Positions 23,794-32,873 of a stretch of DNA of 64,000 nt are shown here, piece after piece. The position numbers and the translations under genes are program-made. Within the stretch, counting starts at the first letter, position 1, and every line of letters begins with the position of its first letter. This DNA comes from Chitinophagaceae bacterium (GTDB taxonomy: Bacteria; Bacteroidota; Bacteroidia; Chitinophagales; Chitinophagaceae), in the NCBI GenBank assembly GCA_019752045.1, contig JAIEMP010000005.1, positions 62,001 to 126,000 of the forward strand, in the 5' to 3' direction. Under the pieces are notes generated by a model. That model had not been told where the DNA came from and ran no database searches. It saw only the letters and a list, made by a program, of their open reading frames with translations.

Positions 23794-25032
23794 ATGAATC
23801 AACCAAAATTATTACTCCGCAGGTCGCTCACTTTTTGTTTGGTACTTGTTTCATTATTCATGGCCAATCAGGCTTTTGCGCAGGATGGCAAAGCATTGTT
23901 CCAGGCTAACTGTGCAAGCTGCCATGCGGTTGGAAAAAAATTAACCGGTCCTGCATTGGCCGGCTTAGAAGGAAGGGGCTCCTGGAGCGACCGTAAAAAA
24001 TTATATGCCTGGATCCGTAACCCGGCAGGTTTTGCAAAAACAGATGCATACGCCGCAGGGTTAATTAAAGAATATGGTGTGTTGATGACCGCTTTCCCCG
24101 GTTTGAGCGATAAAGAAATTGATGCGGTTGTTACACATGTAAACACAGAAGCGAATAAGAAACCCGATTTGCCTCCAGGCGATCCTACCTTAGTTGAAGA
24201 AGAAGATAACTCACTTCTCTACGGTATACTTGCATTGGTTCTTGCAGTCATTGCATTGATCTTATTACAGATTAACAGCAACCTCCGCAAGTTAACTGAT
24301 GAAAAAGAAGGTGTAAACCGTCCCGAGCCGGTTGCTTTCTGGAAAAACAAAGCCTACATGGCTACGTTAACCATTGTTCTCTTTATTGTAGCAGGATTTT
24401 TCCTTGCACAGGGAGCAATTGGTTTAGGCCGCCAGACAAATTATCAACCGGAACAACCCATTTACTATTCACATAAAGTACACGCAGGTGTAAACCAGGT
24501 AAACTGTTTATACTGTCATGGTGGTGCAATGGAAGGCAAGCATGCCAACATTCCCAGTGTAAATGTGTGTATGAACTGCCACATGGCCATTAACGAATAC
24601 AAGGGACCAAAGATGGTTCGTGAAGATGGTACAGAAGTAAACGGTACTGCCGAAATTCAAAAATTATATAGCTACGCAGGTTGGGATCCTGCAACAAATA
24701 AATATACCAAACCGGGTAAGCCAATTGAGTGGATCAAGATTCACAACCTGCCCGATCATGTGTATTTTAATCACTCACAACATACAAAAGCAGGTGGTGT
24801 ACAATGCCAAACCTGTCACGGTGAAATCCAGAACATGGGCGAAGTATTCCAATTCAGCAACCTGAGCATGGGCTGGTGTATTAACTGTCACCGTGAAACC
24901 AATGTGAAGTTTAAAGAGAACGGTTTCTACAGCATGTACGAGAAGTTCCATAACGACATTAAGAACGGAAAAATGGACAGCGTAACGGTTGAAAAAATTG
25001 GCGGAACAGAGTGTCAGAAATGTCACTATTAA
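23794..25032 (+). CDS. actA: Alternative Complex III subunit ActA, six-heme cytochrome c
   Basis: This 412-residue electron-transfer subunit of the quinol:cytochrome c/HiPIP oxidoreductase has a signal peptide (about 1-30). A mono-heme class I cytochrome domain follows (CASCH, residues 40-44), then two transmembrane helices (about 142-162, 188-208). The cytochrome c7/c3-like domain has five more CxxCH sites at 238, 259, 338, 362 and 407. The best-studied ActA proteins are described as penta-heme, so the N-terminal mono-heme domain is an addition relative to that description. It is the first gene of the operon and 103 bp upstream of actB. Confidence 0.93.
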   Translation: MNQPKLLLRRSLTFCLVLVSLFMANQAFAQDGKALFQANCASCHAVGKKLTGPALAGLEGRGSWSDRKKLYAWIRNPAGFAKTDAYAAGLIKEYGVLMTAFPGLSDKEIDAVVTHVNTEANKKPDLPPGDPTLVEEEDNSLLYGILALVLAVIALILLQINSNLRKLTDEKEGVNRPEPVAFWKNKAYMATLTIVLFIVAGFFLAQGAIGLGRQTNYQPEQPIYYSHKVHAGVNQVNCLYCHGGAMEGKHANIPSVNVCMNCHMAINEYKGPKMVREDGTEVNGTAEIQKLYSYAGWDPATNKYTKPGKPIEWIKIHNLPDHVYFNHSQHTKAGGVQCQTCHGEIQNMGEVFQFSNLSMGWCINCHRETNVKFKENGFYSMYEKFHNDIKNGKMDSVTVEKIGGTECQKCHY

Positions 25033-25033
25033 A

Positions 25034-25119
25034 AAATTTGAAAAGTTGAAAATGTGCTGATGTGGCGATGAAATCATTTTCAAATTCTCAAATCTTCAAA
25101 TCTTCAAATTTTCAAATTA
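25034..25119. repeat. TTCAAAT-rich repeat between actA and actB
   Basis: AATTTGAAAAGTTGAAAATG pairs loosely with the later run of TCAAATCTTCAAATCTTCAA units. The region is a short direct array of a roughly 10-nt TCAAATCTTC unit with an inverted partner. It may be a low-complexity mobile remnant or a processing/stability element in the operon mRNA. Confidence 0.55.
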
Positions 25120-25135
25120 GCTATCAAGCAAGCAT

Positions 25136-28100
25136 ATGAGTAAAAAATATTGGCAAAGTTTCGGAGAGCTGAACAATACAAAGGCATACAATGCAGATGC
25201 AGAGAATGAGTTTAAAGAAGATCTGCCTTTTGAAATGGACGACAGCGGTGCAAAAGCACCCCGCCGTGACTTTCTGAAATATCTTGGTTTCAGCACCGCC
25301 GCTGCTACCCTTGCAGCCAGTTGCGAAATTCCGGTAAAAAAAGCCATTCCTTTTTTAAACAAACCTGCTGATATTGTACCTGGTGTTGCTAATTATTATG
25401 CCACCACGTTTGTGCAGGATGGTGATGTTGTTCCGGTGTTGGCGAAAGTGAGAGATGGCCGTCCTATTAAGCTCGAAGGAAATGAAATGGGCTTTACCAA
25501 AGGCGCTACATCTCAACGTGTACAGGCTTCTGTGTTAAGTTTATACGATACGGCACGTGTTCGTTTCCCAATGGAAAAATCGGCCGATGGTTTTAAAGAA
25601 GCTCCGACTTACGAAGCAGTAGATAAAAAAATTGCCGCTGCATTAGCTGCTGCAGGCAGTAAACAAATTGTATTATTAAGTTCTACCATCAACTCAGCTT
25701 CTGTAGCAGCAGTGATTGATGAGTTTAAAGCAAAATATCCCAGCTTCAAACATGTAACATACGATGCTGTTTCTTACAGCGGTATGTTGCAGGCCAACGA
25801 AGTTTCTTACGGCAGCCGGTTTATTCCTTCATATCATTTCGATCAGGCAAAAGTGATTGTAAGTTTTGGTGCCGATTTCTTAGGAACATGGCTCAGCCCT
25901 GTTGAATTTGCAAAACAATTTGCAGCAGGAAGAAGAATTGATGAGAAAAACCCAACCATGAACCGTCACTTTCAGTTTGAAAGTATGTACAGCATGACGG
26001 GTGCAAGTGCCGATGAACGTTATACACACAAACCAAGTGAACTGGGTGCTGCTTTATTAGCACTCTATGCAAAAGTAGGTGGAGCAGTTACTGCGCCTGC
26101 CATTGCAGATAAGCGTTTGGCTGCAGGCATTGACGCTGCTGCAAAAGAATTACTGGCAGCTGCAGGTAATGCACTTGTTGTTGGCGGAAGTAACGATGTA
26201 AACGCACAAATTTTAATTAACGCTATTAACGATAAGATCGGCGCAAATGGCAAAACGATCAACTTTGGTACAACTGTAAATTACCGTAAAGGTATTGATG
26301 CCGATATGGAGTTACTGGTGAACGACATGAACGCCGGTAATGTTGCTGTTGTGCTTGTACATGGTGCAAACCCTGTATACACCTATCGTGACAGTAAGAA
26401 ATTTGCAGATGGATTAAAGAAAGTGGCGTTGTCTGTTTCCTTCAACGAAAGAGAAGATGAAACAACCGAACTCTGCAATTATGTTTTACCTGATCATCAT
26501 TTCCTGGAAAGCTGGGGCGATGCAGAAGGTAAAAGCGGTTATCTCTCTTTTATTCAGCCTACTATTCATCCGTTATTTAAAACAAGATCATTTGCTACTT
26601 CCTTGTTGAAGTGGAGTGGAAGTACAGTTGCTGATTACGAAACTTATTTTAAGAACTACTGGATCACTAAACTTGGCGGACAGCTTGCTTTCGATAAAGC
26701 ATTACAGGATGGTATTATGGAACCCGCTGCTCCGGTTGTTGCCGGTGCTTCTTTCAACGGATCTGCATTAACAGATGCTTTTGCAAAATTGAGCGCTGTA
26801 AAAAAAGCAGAGAAGTACGAACTGGTGATTTATCAGAAAGTAAGTATTGGTGATGGTAAAATGGCCAACAACCCCTGGTTGCAGGAAATGCCCGATCCGA
26901 TTACAAGAGCCTGCTGGGATAATTATGCAGTAATTTCTCCTGAAACGGCTAAGCAGTTTGGATATGAATCATCATCTGAATTAGATGCGTACGAAGTAGA
27001 ACCACCAAAGCGTGTAATAAAAGTAACTGCCGGTGGAAAAACAATTGAACTTCCGTTAATCATTGTTCCCGGTACAAATAATCATACGGTTGCTATTGCA
27101 ACAGGTTATGGCCGCAGCAAAAAAACAGGAAGAGCTGCTTTTGGTGCAGGTAAAAATATTTATCCAATGGTTGGCTTTAACGGCCAGACATATGAATACA
27201 CTGTTGGCGATGTAACAATCGAGAAGACAGATGACATGTATGACATTGCTCAAATGCAGACACACAGTACCTATGGTAACCGTGTGGAAGTAGTGAAAGA
27301 AACCAGTCTTACTGTACTTAAAAAAGATCCCAAACATTTCCTCAACGAACGCTATGCTGAGTTGAAAGATTATGGCGGTGTGGATCTGGAAAAATTTGAA
27401 AAAGAAGGAACACTGTATCCTGTATTTGATAAGCCCGGCATTAAATGGGGAATGAGCATTGATCTCAACACCTGTAATGGTTGCGGCGCCTGTGTGGTAG
27501 CATGTAGTGCAGAAAACAACGTTTCAGTTGTTGGTAAAAACCAGGTGGCGAAATTCCATGATATGCATTGGTTACGTATTGACCGTTATTTCAGCGGCGA
27601 TATGGAAAATCCTGATGTGGTATTTCAACCCATGCTTTGCCAGCACTGTGATAATGCTCCTTGTGAAAACGTTTGTCCGGTAGCAGCAACCAACCACAGC
27701 AGCGAAGGGTTGAACCAGATGACGTATAACCGTTGTATCGGTACGAGATATTGTGCCAACAACTGTCCGTATAAAGTACGTCGCTTTAACTGGCACGACT
27801 GGAATGGTGCAGACAGCTTTAAAGACAATCAGCAACCATTGGTTGAGTACGGAAGAATCAATGAAGTAACGCTTGACATGAACGAAGAGCTTACACGCAT
27901 GGTGTTGAATCCGGATGTAACTGTCCGCAGCCGTGGTGTAATTGAAAAATGTTCTTTCTGCGTACAGCGTTTGCAGGAATCAAAACTCAATGCAAAGAAA
28001 GAAAGCCGTCCGATGGTTGACAGCGATATTAAAACTGCTTGTCAGCAGGCTTGTCCTACCAGTGCAATTGTATTCGGTAATATGAACGATAAAGAAAGTG

Positions 28101-28288
28101 CTATCCGCATTACACGTACAAAAGAAGCAGTGAACCGTACTTATTATGTGCTGGAACAATTGCACGTTATGCCAAACGTAAGTTATATGGCAAAGGTGAG
28201 AAACACAGAACGTACAGTTGGTAATCACGAAGAAGGACACGAGGAAAAGCACGAAGAGAAAAAAGAAGCAACAGAAGCAGCACATTAA
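25136..28288 (+). CDS. actB: Alternative Complex III subunit ActB, molybdopterin-like plus Fe-S
   Basis: This 1050-residue periplasm-facing subunit has an N-terminal twin-arginine-type motif (PRRDFLKYLGFS, R43/R44) with a following cysteine (C63) that may be lipidated. Next is a molybdopterin-oxidoreductase-like domain (about 70-740) that in this complex is thought to lack Mo cofactor. The C-terminal ferredoxin-like domain has four cysteine clusters starting near residues 780 (CNGCGACVVAC), 835 (CQHCDNAPCENVCP), 867 (CIGTRYCANNCP) and 939 (CSFCVQRL, completed by CQQACP). It relays electrons from quinol to the hemes. The His/Glu-rich tail (EEGHEEKHEEKKE) is unusual. Confidence 0.95.
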   Translation: MSKKYWQSFGELNNTKAYNADAENEFKEDLPFEMDDSGAKAPRRDFLKYLGFSTAAATLAASCEIPVKKAIPFLNKPADIVPGVANYYATTFVQDGDVVPVLAKVRDGRPIKLEGNEMGFTKGATSQRVQASVLSLYDTARVRFPMEKSADGFKEAPTYEAVDKKIAAALAAAGSKQIVLLSSTINSASVAAVIDEFKAKYPSFKHVTYDAVSYSGMLQANEVSYGSRFIPSYHFDQAKVIVSFGADFLGTWLSPVEFAKQFAAGRRIDEKNPTMNRHFQFESMYSMTGASADERYTHKPSELGAALLALYAKVGGAVTAPAIADKRLAAGIDAAAKELLAAAGNALVVGGSNDVNAQILINAINDKIGANGKTINFGTTVNYRKGIDADMELLVNDMNAGNVAVVLVHGANPVYTYRDSKKFADGLKKVALSVSFNEREDETTELCNYVLPDHHFLESWGDAEGKSGYLSFIQPTIHPLFKTRSFATSLLKWSGSTVADYETYFKNYWITKLGGQLAFDKALQDGIMEPAAPVVAGASFNGSALTDAFAKLSAVKKAEKYELVIYQKVSIGDGKMANNPWLQEMPDPITRACWDNYAVISPETAKQFGYESSSELDAYEVEPPKRVIKVTAGGKTIELPLIIVPGTNNHTVAIATGYGRSKKTGRAAFGAGKNIYPMVGFNGQTYEYTVGDVTIEKTDDMYDIAQMQTHSTYGNRVEVVKETSLTVLKKDPKHFLNERYAELKDYGGVDLEKFEKEGTLYPVFDKPGIKWGMSIDLNTCNGCGACVVACSAENNVSVVGKNQVAKFHDMHWLRIDRYFSGDMENPDVVFQPMLCQHCDNAPCENVCPVAATNHSSEGLNQMTYNRCIGTRYCANNCPYKVRRFNWHDWNGADSFKDNQQPLVEYGRINEVTLDMNEELTRMVLNPDVTVRSRGVIEKCSFCVQRLQESKLNAKKESRPMVDSDIKTACQQACPTSAIVFGNMNDKESAIRITRTKEAVNRTYYVLEQLHVMPNVSYMAKVRNTERTVGNHEEGHEEKHEEKKEATEAAH

Positions 28289-28325
28289 TAAGCCCCCTTC
28301 CGACTTCCCCCAAAAGGGGAAGCCA
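28287..28325. repeat. palindromic intergenic repeat after actB
   Basis: AAGCCCCCTTCCGACTTCCC then CCAAAAGGGGAAGCC. The CTTCCCC/GGGGAAG hairpin and the AAGCCCCCT end place it in the same family as 36771-36800 and 18382-18415. It begins right after the actB stop codon. Confidence 0.75.
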
Positions 28326-28643
28326 TCAAAGCACAGCCCTTGCCTGCTTTTGATGTTAAGTAAAGGAAGGCTGTTTGAAGTGTGTTGAGTAAAGAATATA
28401 TGAAGAAGCGGAAGGTTAAATAGCCAGGATTAGAGATGGAGCACCGCTCTTTCTCTTTTGGAGAAAGAGGAGCCAGCCCGGATGAATCCGTTCGGACGGG
28501 GAGAAAGAGGCCAGCGTGGCCAAATAGAATTGGAAATGTACAAGTGTGCGACGCAACAGAAGATGAACAAAGAATCTGGAGCTAAGTACAAAAAATAAAC
28601 CAAAGCAATCAGTGAAAGCTGACTGCTAAAAGCGAAAACAAGT
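28289..28643. other. 355-bp actB–actC spacer made largely of repeats
   Basis: It contains two palindromic repeats (28287-28325 and 28441-28512). It also has a short GTGAAAGCTGACTGCTAAAA stretch before actC that resembles AGCTAACAGCTAACAGCC before actD. No gene is seen. A spacer this long within an operon suggests an effect on mRNA processing or relative expression, which is untested. Confidence 0.6.
28441..28512. repeat. compound palindromic repeat (GCACCGCTC family)
   Basis: GCACCGCTCTTTCTC with a TTTGGAGAAAGAGG partner forms one hairpin. CCCGGATGAATCCGTTCGGA with CGGG forms a second, and GGAGAAAGAGG recurs at the end. The start matches 36920 and the reverse complement of 18288. Confidence 0.7.
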
Positions 28644-30080
28644 ATGTCATTACTACGGTACGAATCACAGGTTAGGGAACCATTGGTTGATGGTCATAAA
28701 ACCTACCACGATGTTACAGAGGATATTTGTAAGCCGGTAGAAGCCGCACCATCACGTTTGTGGTGGATCGGTTTTATTATTTCCGTTGCTTTACTGCTGT
28801 TTGGTGTAGTGAGTTTGTATAAAGAAGTAGTGTATGGTACGGGTATGTGGAACCTGAACAAGACTGTGGGTTGGGGTTGGGATATTACCAACTTCGTGTG
28901 GTGGGTAGGTATTGGTCACGCCGGTACATTGATCTCTGCTATCTTATTGCTCTTCCGCCAGGGATGGAGAACAGGTGTAAACCGTGCGGCTGAAGCCATG
29001 ACCATCTTTGCGGTAATTTGTGCGGGCCAGTTCCCGATCTGGCATATGGGTCGTGTGTGGATGGCGTTCTTTGTAATGCCTTATCCAAATACACGTGGTC
29101 CATTGTGGGTGAACTTTAACTCACCATTGTTATGGGACGTATTTGCGATCTCTACTTACTTTACTGTATCTCTTTTATTCTGGTATAGCGGTTTGTTACC
29201 TGATATGGCTACGCTTCGTGACCGTGCAAAAAAGAAATGGGCAAAAGCATTTTATGGTGTTGCTTCTTTCGGATGGTCCGGTTCTACAAAGCACTGGCAG
29301 CGTCATGAAAGTTTATCGTTGGTGTTGGCTGGTTTAAGTACACCACTTGTATTATCTGTACACACTATTGTATCGTTCGACTTTGCCACTTCGGTTATTC
29401 CAGGTTGGCATACAACCATCTTCCCTCCATATTTCGTTGCGGGTGCCATCTTCTCCGGTTTTGCCATGGTGCAAACGCTGATGTTGGTTACACGTAAAGT
29501 GATGAACCTGCAGGATTATATTACCATCAGCCACATTGAAAATATGAACAAGGTAATTGTGTTAACCGGTTCTATTGTGGGTTGTGCTTACTTAACAGAG
29601 TTGTTCATGGCATGGTACAGTGCGGTGAAATATGAGCAAGACATTTTCTTTAAATATCGTATAGCCGGTCCTTACGGATGGAGTTATTGGTTGATGATGA
29701 CCTGTAACGTAATTACGCCGCAGTTGTTCTGGGTAAAGAAATTACGCCGCAACATTGCGTTTACATTCTTGATGAGTGTGGTAGTAAACATCGGTATGTG
29801 GTTCGAACGTTTTGTGATCATCGTATCATCACTCTACCGTGATTACTTACCATCATCATGGAGTGTGTATTATCGTCCTACAATCTGGGAAATTGGTTTC
29901 TACATGGGATCGTTTGGATTGTTCTTTACCTGTTATTTCCTGTTCTCGAAATACTTCCCTGTAATTGCCATTGCTGAGATCAAACATATTCTCAAGAAGA
30001 ATGGCGAAAGCTACAAGGAACAAATGGATCCGATTGAAGCGCAAACAGTAGAACAGTTTGCACATGAACAAGCGCATTAA
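28644..30080 (+). CDS. actC: Alternative Complex III subunit ActC, NrfD-like quinol-binding membrane protein
   Basis: This 478-residue integral membrane protein of the NrfD/PsrC family has about ten transmembrane helices, beginning near residue 40 (LWWIGFIISVALLLFGVVSL). Typical segments are FVWWVGIGHAGTLISAILLL, FPIWHMGRVWMAFFVMPYPN and VLSVHTIVSFDFATSVIPGW. Quinol oxidation is thought to take place in this subunit near the periplasmic side, with ActB above it. It follows actB after a repeat-filled spacer and is separated from actD by another repeat. Confidence 0.95.
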   Translation: MSLLRYESQVREPLVDGHKTYHDVTEDICKPVEAAPSRLWWIGFIISVALLLFGVVSLYKEVVYGTGMWNLNKTVGWGWDITNFVWWVGIGHAGTLISAILLLFRQGWRTGVNRAAEAMTIFAVICAGQFPIWHMGRVWMAFFVMPYPNTRGPLWVNFNSPLLWDVFAISTYFTVSLLFWYSGLLPDMATLRDRAKKKWAKAFYGVASFGWSGSTKHWQRHESLSLVLAGLSTPLVLSVHTIVSFDFATSVIPGWHTTIFPPYFVAGAIFSGFAMVQTLMLVTRKVMNLQDYITISHIENMNKVIVLTGSIVGCAYLTELFMAWYSAVKYEQDIFFKYRIAGPYGWSYWLMMTCNVITPQLFWVKKLRRNIAFTFLMSVVVNIGMWFERFVIIVSSLYRDYLPSSWSVYYRPTIWEIGFYMGSFGLFFTCYFLFSKYFPVIAIAEIKHILKKNGESYKEQMDPIEAQTVEQFAHEQAH

Positions 30081-30082
30081 GA

Positions 30083-30114
30083 GGCCCCCTAAATCCCCCA
30101 AAGGGGGACTTGCC
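30083..30114. repeat. palindromic intergenic repeat between actC and actD
   Basis: GGCCCCCTAAATCCCCCAAA then GGGGGACTTGCC, a CCCCC/GGGGG hairpin with the AAATCCCCC outer segment of the family. It starts 3 nt after the actC stop. Confidence 0.85.
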
Positions 30115-30242
30115 AGACACAGGGCTAACTTATTTGAAGATGTTGATTAAGATTGTAGAGATTGAATAGTATAAAGAAGAAAAGTTGAAATAATAGTTCA
30201 CAAGCTCGCAGCTAACAGCTAACAGCCAAAAGCTAAAATAAT

Positions 30243-30836
30243 ATGTCTGTAAAAAAATTTGTAGTCGGTTGTTTTGATGATGAAAAAACATTGTTCCCTG
30301 CGGTGAAAAACACACGCAAGGCAGGTTACAAGATTCATGATGTGTACACACCGTTTCCGATTCATGGTTTAGATCATGCAATGGGTTTGCGTGATACCAG
30401 CTTACACACAGCCGGCTTTATCTATGGTATGACGGGTACAACAACCGCTCTCACTTTTATGAGCTGGGTGTTTACAAAAGACTGGCCATTAAATATTGGT
30501 GGTAAACCAAATTTGCCTTTACCTGCTTTTATTCCGATTGTGTTTGAGTTAACGGTATTGTGTGCAGCAGTAGGAATGGTACTTACGTTTTGCTATTTAT
30601 GCCAGTTGGCTCCTTTTGTACGGAGAGATCATTTTCATTTAAGAGCTACAGATGATCTGTTTGTGATGCCGATAGAGATTACCGAAAAAACAAATGCAGA
30701 AGAAGTAAAAGCGTTTTTTAAAAGTGCAGGTGCAGTAGAAGTGTTTGAAAAATCAGCCGAAACAGGTTGGTGGCTTGGGCGCTACGACTCAACCAAAAAA
30801 GCATTTGAAAAAGAAGAAGAAATTGTTACAGCATAA
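30243..30836 (+). CDS. actD: Alternative Complex III subunit ActD (DUF3341)
   Basis: This 197-residue protein is of the DUF3341 family. A cytoplasmic N-terminal region contains FVVGCFDDEKTLFPAVKNTR and DVYTPFPIHGLDHAMGLRDT. Two transmembrane helices follow (about 60-80 and 97-120), then a ferredoxin-like-fold tail (DDLFVMPIEITEKTNAEEVK). ActD is a structural membrane subunit that binds no known cofactor. Its stop is 10 nt before the actE start, so the two are tightly coupled. Confidence 0.94.
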   Translation: MSVKKFVVGCFDDEKTLFPAVKNTRKAGYKIHDVYTPFPIHGLDHAMGLRDTSLHTAGFIYGMTGTTTALTFMSWVFTKDWPLNIGGKPNLPLPAFIPIVFELTVLCAAVGMVLTFCYLCQLAPFVRRDHFHLRATDDLFVMPIEITEKTNAEEVKAFFKSAGAVEVFEKSAETGWWLGRYDSTKKAFEKEEEIVTA

Positions 30837-30846
30837 AAAAATTGAC

Positions 30847-31500
30847 ATGCGTTCAACAAAGATTGTTACAGCGGGATTTATTACAGTATTGTTTGCAGCA
30901 GCATCCTGCAACAACGGTGTACGTCGTGAAACGGGGCGTATTTACATGCCGGATATGGCTTACAGCCGTGCGGTAGAAACTTATGCCGATCACAGCAACC
31001 TTACAGAAGCAGGTATCTATTATGATGCTACTCCTGTTGCAGGTACAGTTAAACGTGGTGATGTAGCGTATTTCCCATTGGCAATAGACAAAGCAGGAGA
31101 TACTACCAATTATAATGCATCAAAACAAATACAGAATCCTGTTCCTGCTTTGAACGAAAAAGAAATGGCAGAAGCAAAACGTTTGTACAACGTGAACTGC
31201 GGTATCTGTCACGGTGAAAAATTAAATGGTAATGGTCCTTTGTATAAAGAAGGTAATGGTCCTTATCCTGCAAAGCCTGCAACATTAGTTGGCGATGTAA
31301 AATATGAGACAATGCCTGCAGGACAAATGATGTATTCACTTACCTATGGTAAAAACCTGATGGGAAGTTATGCAGCACAATTAAGTACAAAGCAACGTTG
31401 GATGGTGATTCATTATATCAAGAGCATGCAGCCGGGCGGTAAAGCAGTGGCAACAGAAGCAACAGCTCCTGCAGTTGATTCAACAAATGCAACAAAATAA
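30847..31500 (+). CDS. actE: Alternative Complex III subunit ActE, mono-heme cytochrome c lipoprotein
   Basis: The start at 30847 gives 217 residues. The frame is open from 30745, but the extra residues overlap actD and lack a signal. The signal ends in a lipobox (LFAAASC, C21), so the protein is anchored by lipid. A class I cytochrome c domain carries C118-G-I-C121-H122, and the axial Met is probably in YETMPAGQMMYS. It should pass electrons from ActA to the oxidase or a soluble carrier. The Ala/Thr-rich tail is low complexity. Confidence 0.93.
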   Translation: MRSTKIVTAGFITVLFAAASCNNGVRRETGRIYMPDMAYSRAVETYADHSNLTEAGIYYDATPVAGTVKRGDVAYFPLAIDKAGDTTNYNASKQIQNPVPALNEKEMAEAKRLYNVNCGICHGEKLNGNGPLYKEGNGPYPAKPATLVGDVKYETMPAGQMMYSLTYGKNLMGSYAAQLSTKQRWMVIHYIKSMQPGGKAVATEATAPAVDSTNATK

Positions 31501-31544
31501 ATTAAGTACAACCAAAACGAATCTTCAACTATAAACGAACTTCA

Positions 31545-32819
31545 ATGGCACTGAAAGAGCAATTTGAAATACCGGGCGGACTTAAAAAATGGAGCTATGC
31601 ATTGATGGGTGTGGGTGCATTAACACTTATACTCGGCATTGTATTCCTGCATCCTTTTTCCGGTGGTCATGGCGAAGCACATGGAGCAGAAGCCTACGGG
31701 GCAACAAAATTCTGGATGGCACTGATGCATAACAGCATCTTCTGGTTGCTGGTGGTAGCCTCAAGCTTTTTCTTTATTTGTGCAACCACACTTGCACAAG
31801 GTGGATGGCCGCTTGCGTTTCGTCGAGTGCCAGAAGCTATTTCAGGTGGCATGAACGTATTGGGTCCTGTTGCGCTTGTTGTATTACTGGCCTATGTATG
31901 GATTTCTGATGATCATCATATCTACCATTGGAAAGATGCAGCACACCTCGATGAAAAATTAAAAGCAAAAAGCGGATTCCTTAATCCAACGTTTTATACT
32001 GTACTATCTGTAACTGCTGTTGGTTTATGGATGTGGTTCCGTAACTGGTTCCGCAAAAATTCTCTGGCAGAAGATCTGGCGGGTAAAGGCGATACGTCGT
32101 TTTACTGGAAGTCTTTAGCGATTGCTGCAGCATTTCTTGTTACGTATGGTTTAACGGTGTTGAGCACATTACCATGGATGTGGTTAATGAGTATTGATGC
32201 ACATTGGTACAGCACCATGTACAGCTGGTATACATTTGCCAGTTCATGGGTAGCGGGTATTTCGTTGATGATGTTGTTTGTGGTGTATCTGAAAAATATC
32301 GGATACCTTGAATTTGTTAATGATGAACACATTCATGATATCGGAAAGTTCATGTTTGCATTCTCTATCTTCTGGACCTATCTGTGGTTCTCTCAGTTTA
32401 TGCTCATCTGGTACAGTAACCAGCCCGAAGAAACCGAATACTTTATTGACAGAGTTGGTATACCCGGACAGCCCGGACCGTTTAAAGCAATTTTTATTCT
32501 TAATCTGCTCATCAATTTCCTTGCTCCGTTGTTAATACTGATGAAACGTGGATCAAAGCGCAACTATACCATTGTAACGCTGATGGCTGTTGTAATTATT
32601 TTTGGTCACTGGCTCGATTTTTATCAAATGGTTACTCCCGGTCCGTTGCAGGAGTTAGGTCAGGAATCAAATTCAATTTCACATTTCTTATACAGCCTTG
32701 GTATTGGTGCAGGATTTTTAGGACTGGTGATATTTTTAACAGCCAGGTATCTTGCAAAAGCACCGTTGCTGGCAAAAAATCATCCTTTAGTTAAAGAAAG
32801 TGTCATTCATCACACCTAA
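31545..32819 (+). CDS. actF: Alternative Complex III subunit ActF, integral membrane protein
   Basis: This 424-residue protein has about ten transmembrane helices, the first near 17-36 (SYALMGVGALTLILGIVFLH), and belongs to the ActF group distantly related to NrfD. Conserved family segments include FWMALMHNSIFWLLVVASSF, DAHWYSTMYSWYTFASSWVA and SQFMLIWYSNQPEET. It is a second large membrane subunit of ACIII, possibly part of a proton path. It lies 44 nt after actE and 54 nt before coxB. Confidence 0.93.
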   Translation: MALKEQFEIPGGLKKWSYALMGVGALTLILGIVFLHPFSGGHGEAHGAEAYGATKFWMALMHNSIFWLLVVASSFFFICATTLAQGGWPLAFRRVPEAISGGMNVLGPVALVVLLAYVWISDDHHIYHWKDAAHLDEKLKAKSGFLNPTFYTVLSVTAVGLWMWFRNWFRKNSLAEDLAGKGDTSFYWKSLAIAAAFLVTYGLTVLSTLPWMWLMSIDAHWYSTMYSWYTFASSWVAGISLMMLFVVYLKNIGYLEFVNDEHIHDIGKFMFAFSIFWTYLWFSQFMLIWYSNQPEETEYFIDRVGIPGQPGPFKAIFILNLLINFLAPLLILMKRGSKRNYTIVTLMAVVIIFGHWLDFYQMVTPGPLQELGQESNSISHFLYSLGIGAGFLGLVIFLTARYLAKAPLLAKNHPLVKESVIHHT

Positions 32820-32873
32820 GGAGATTGAACAAACGAAAAAGAATTGACGAACTATAAATAATTTGCACAAGCT

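Noticed and set aside
30745-30846. Upstream extension of actE
   Set aside because: It overlaps actD and would hide the lipoprotein signal peptide, which begins at 30847.
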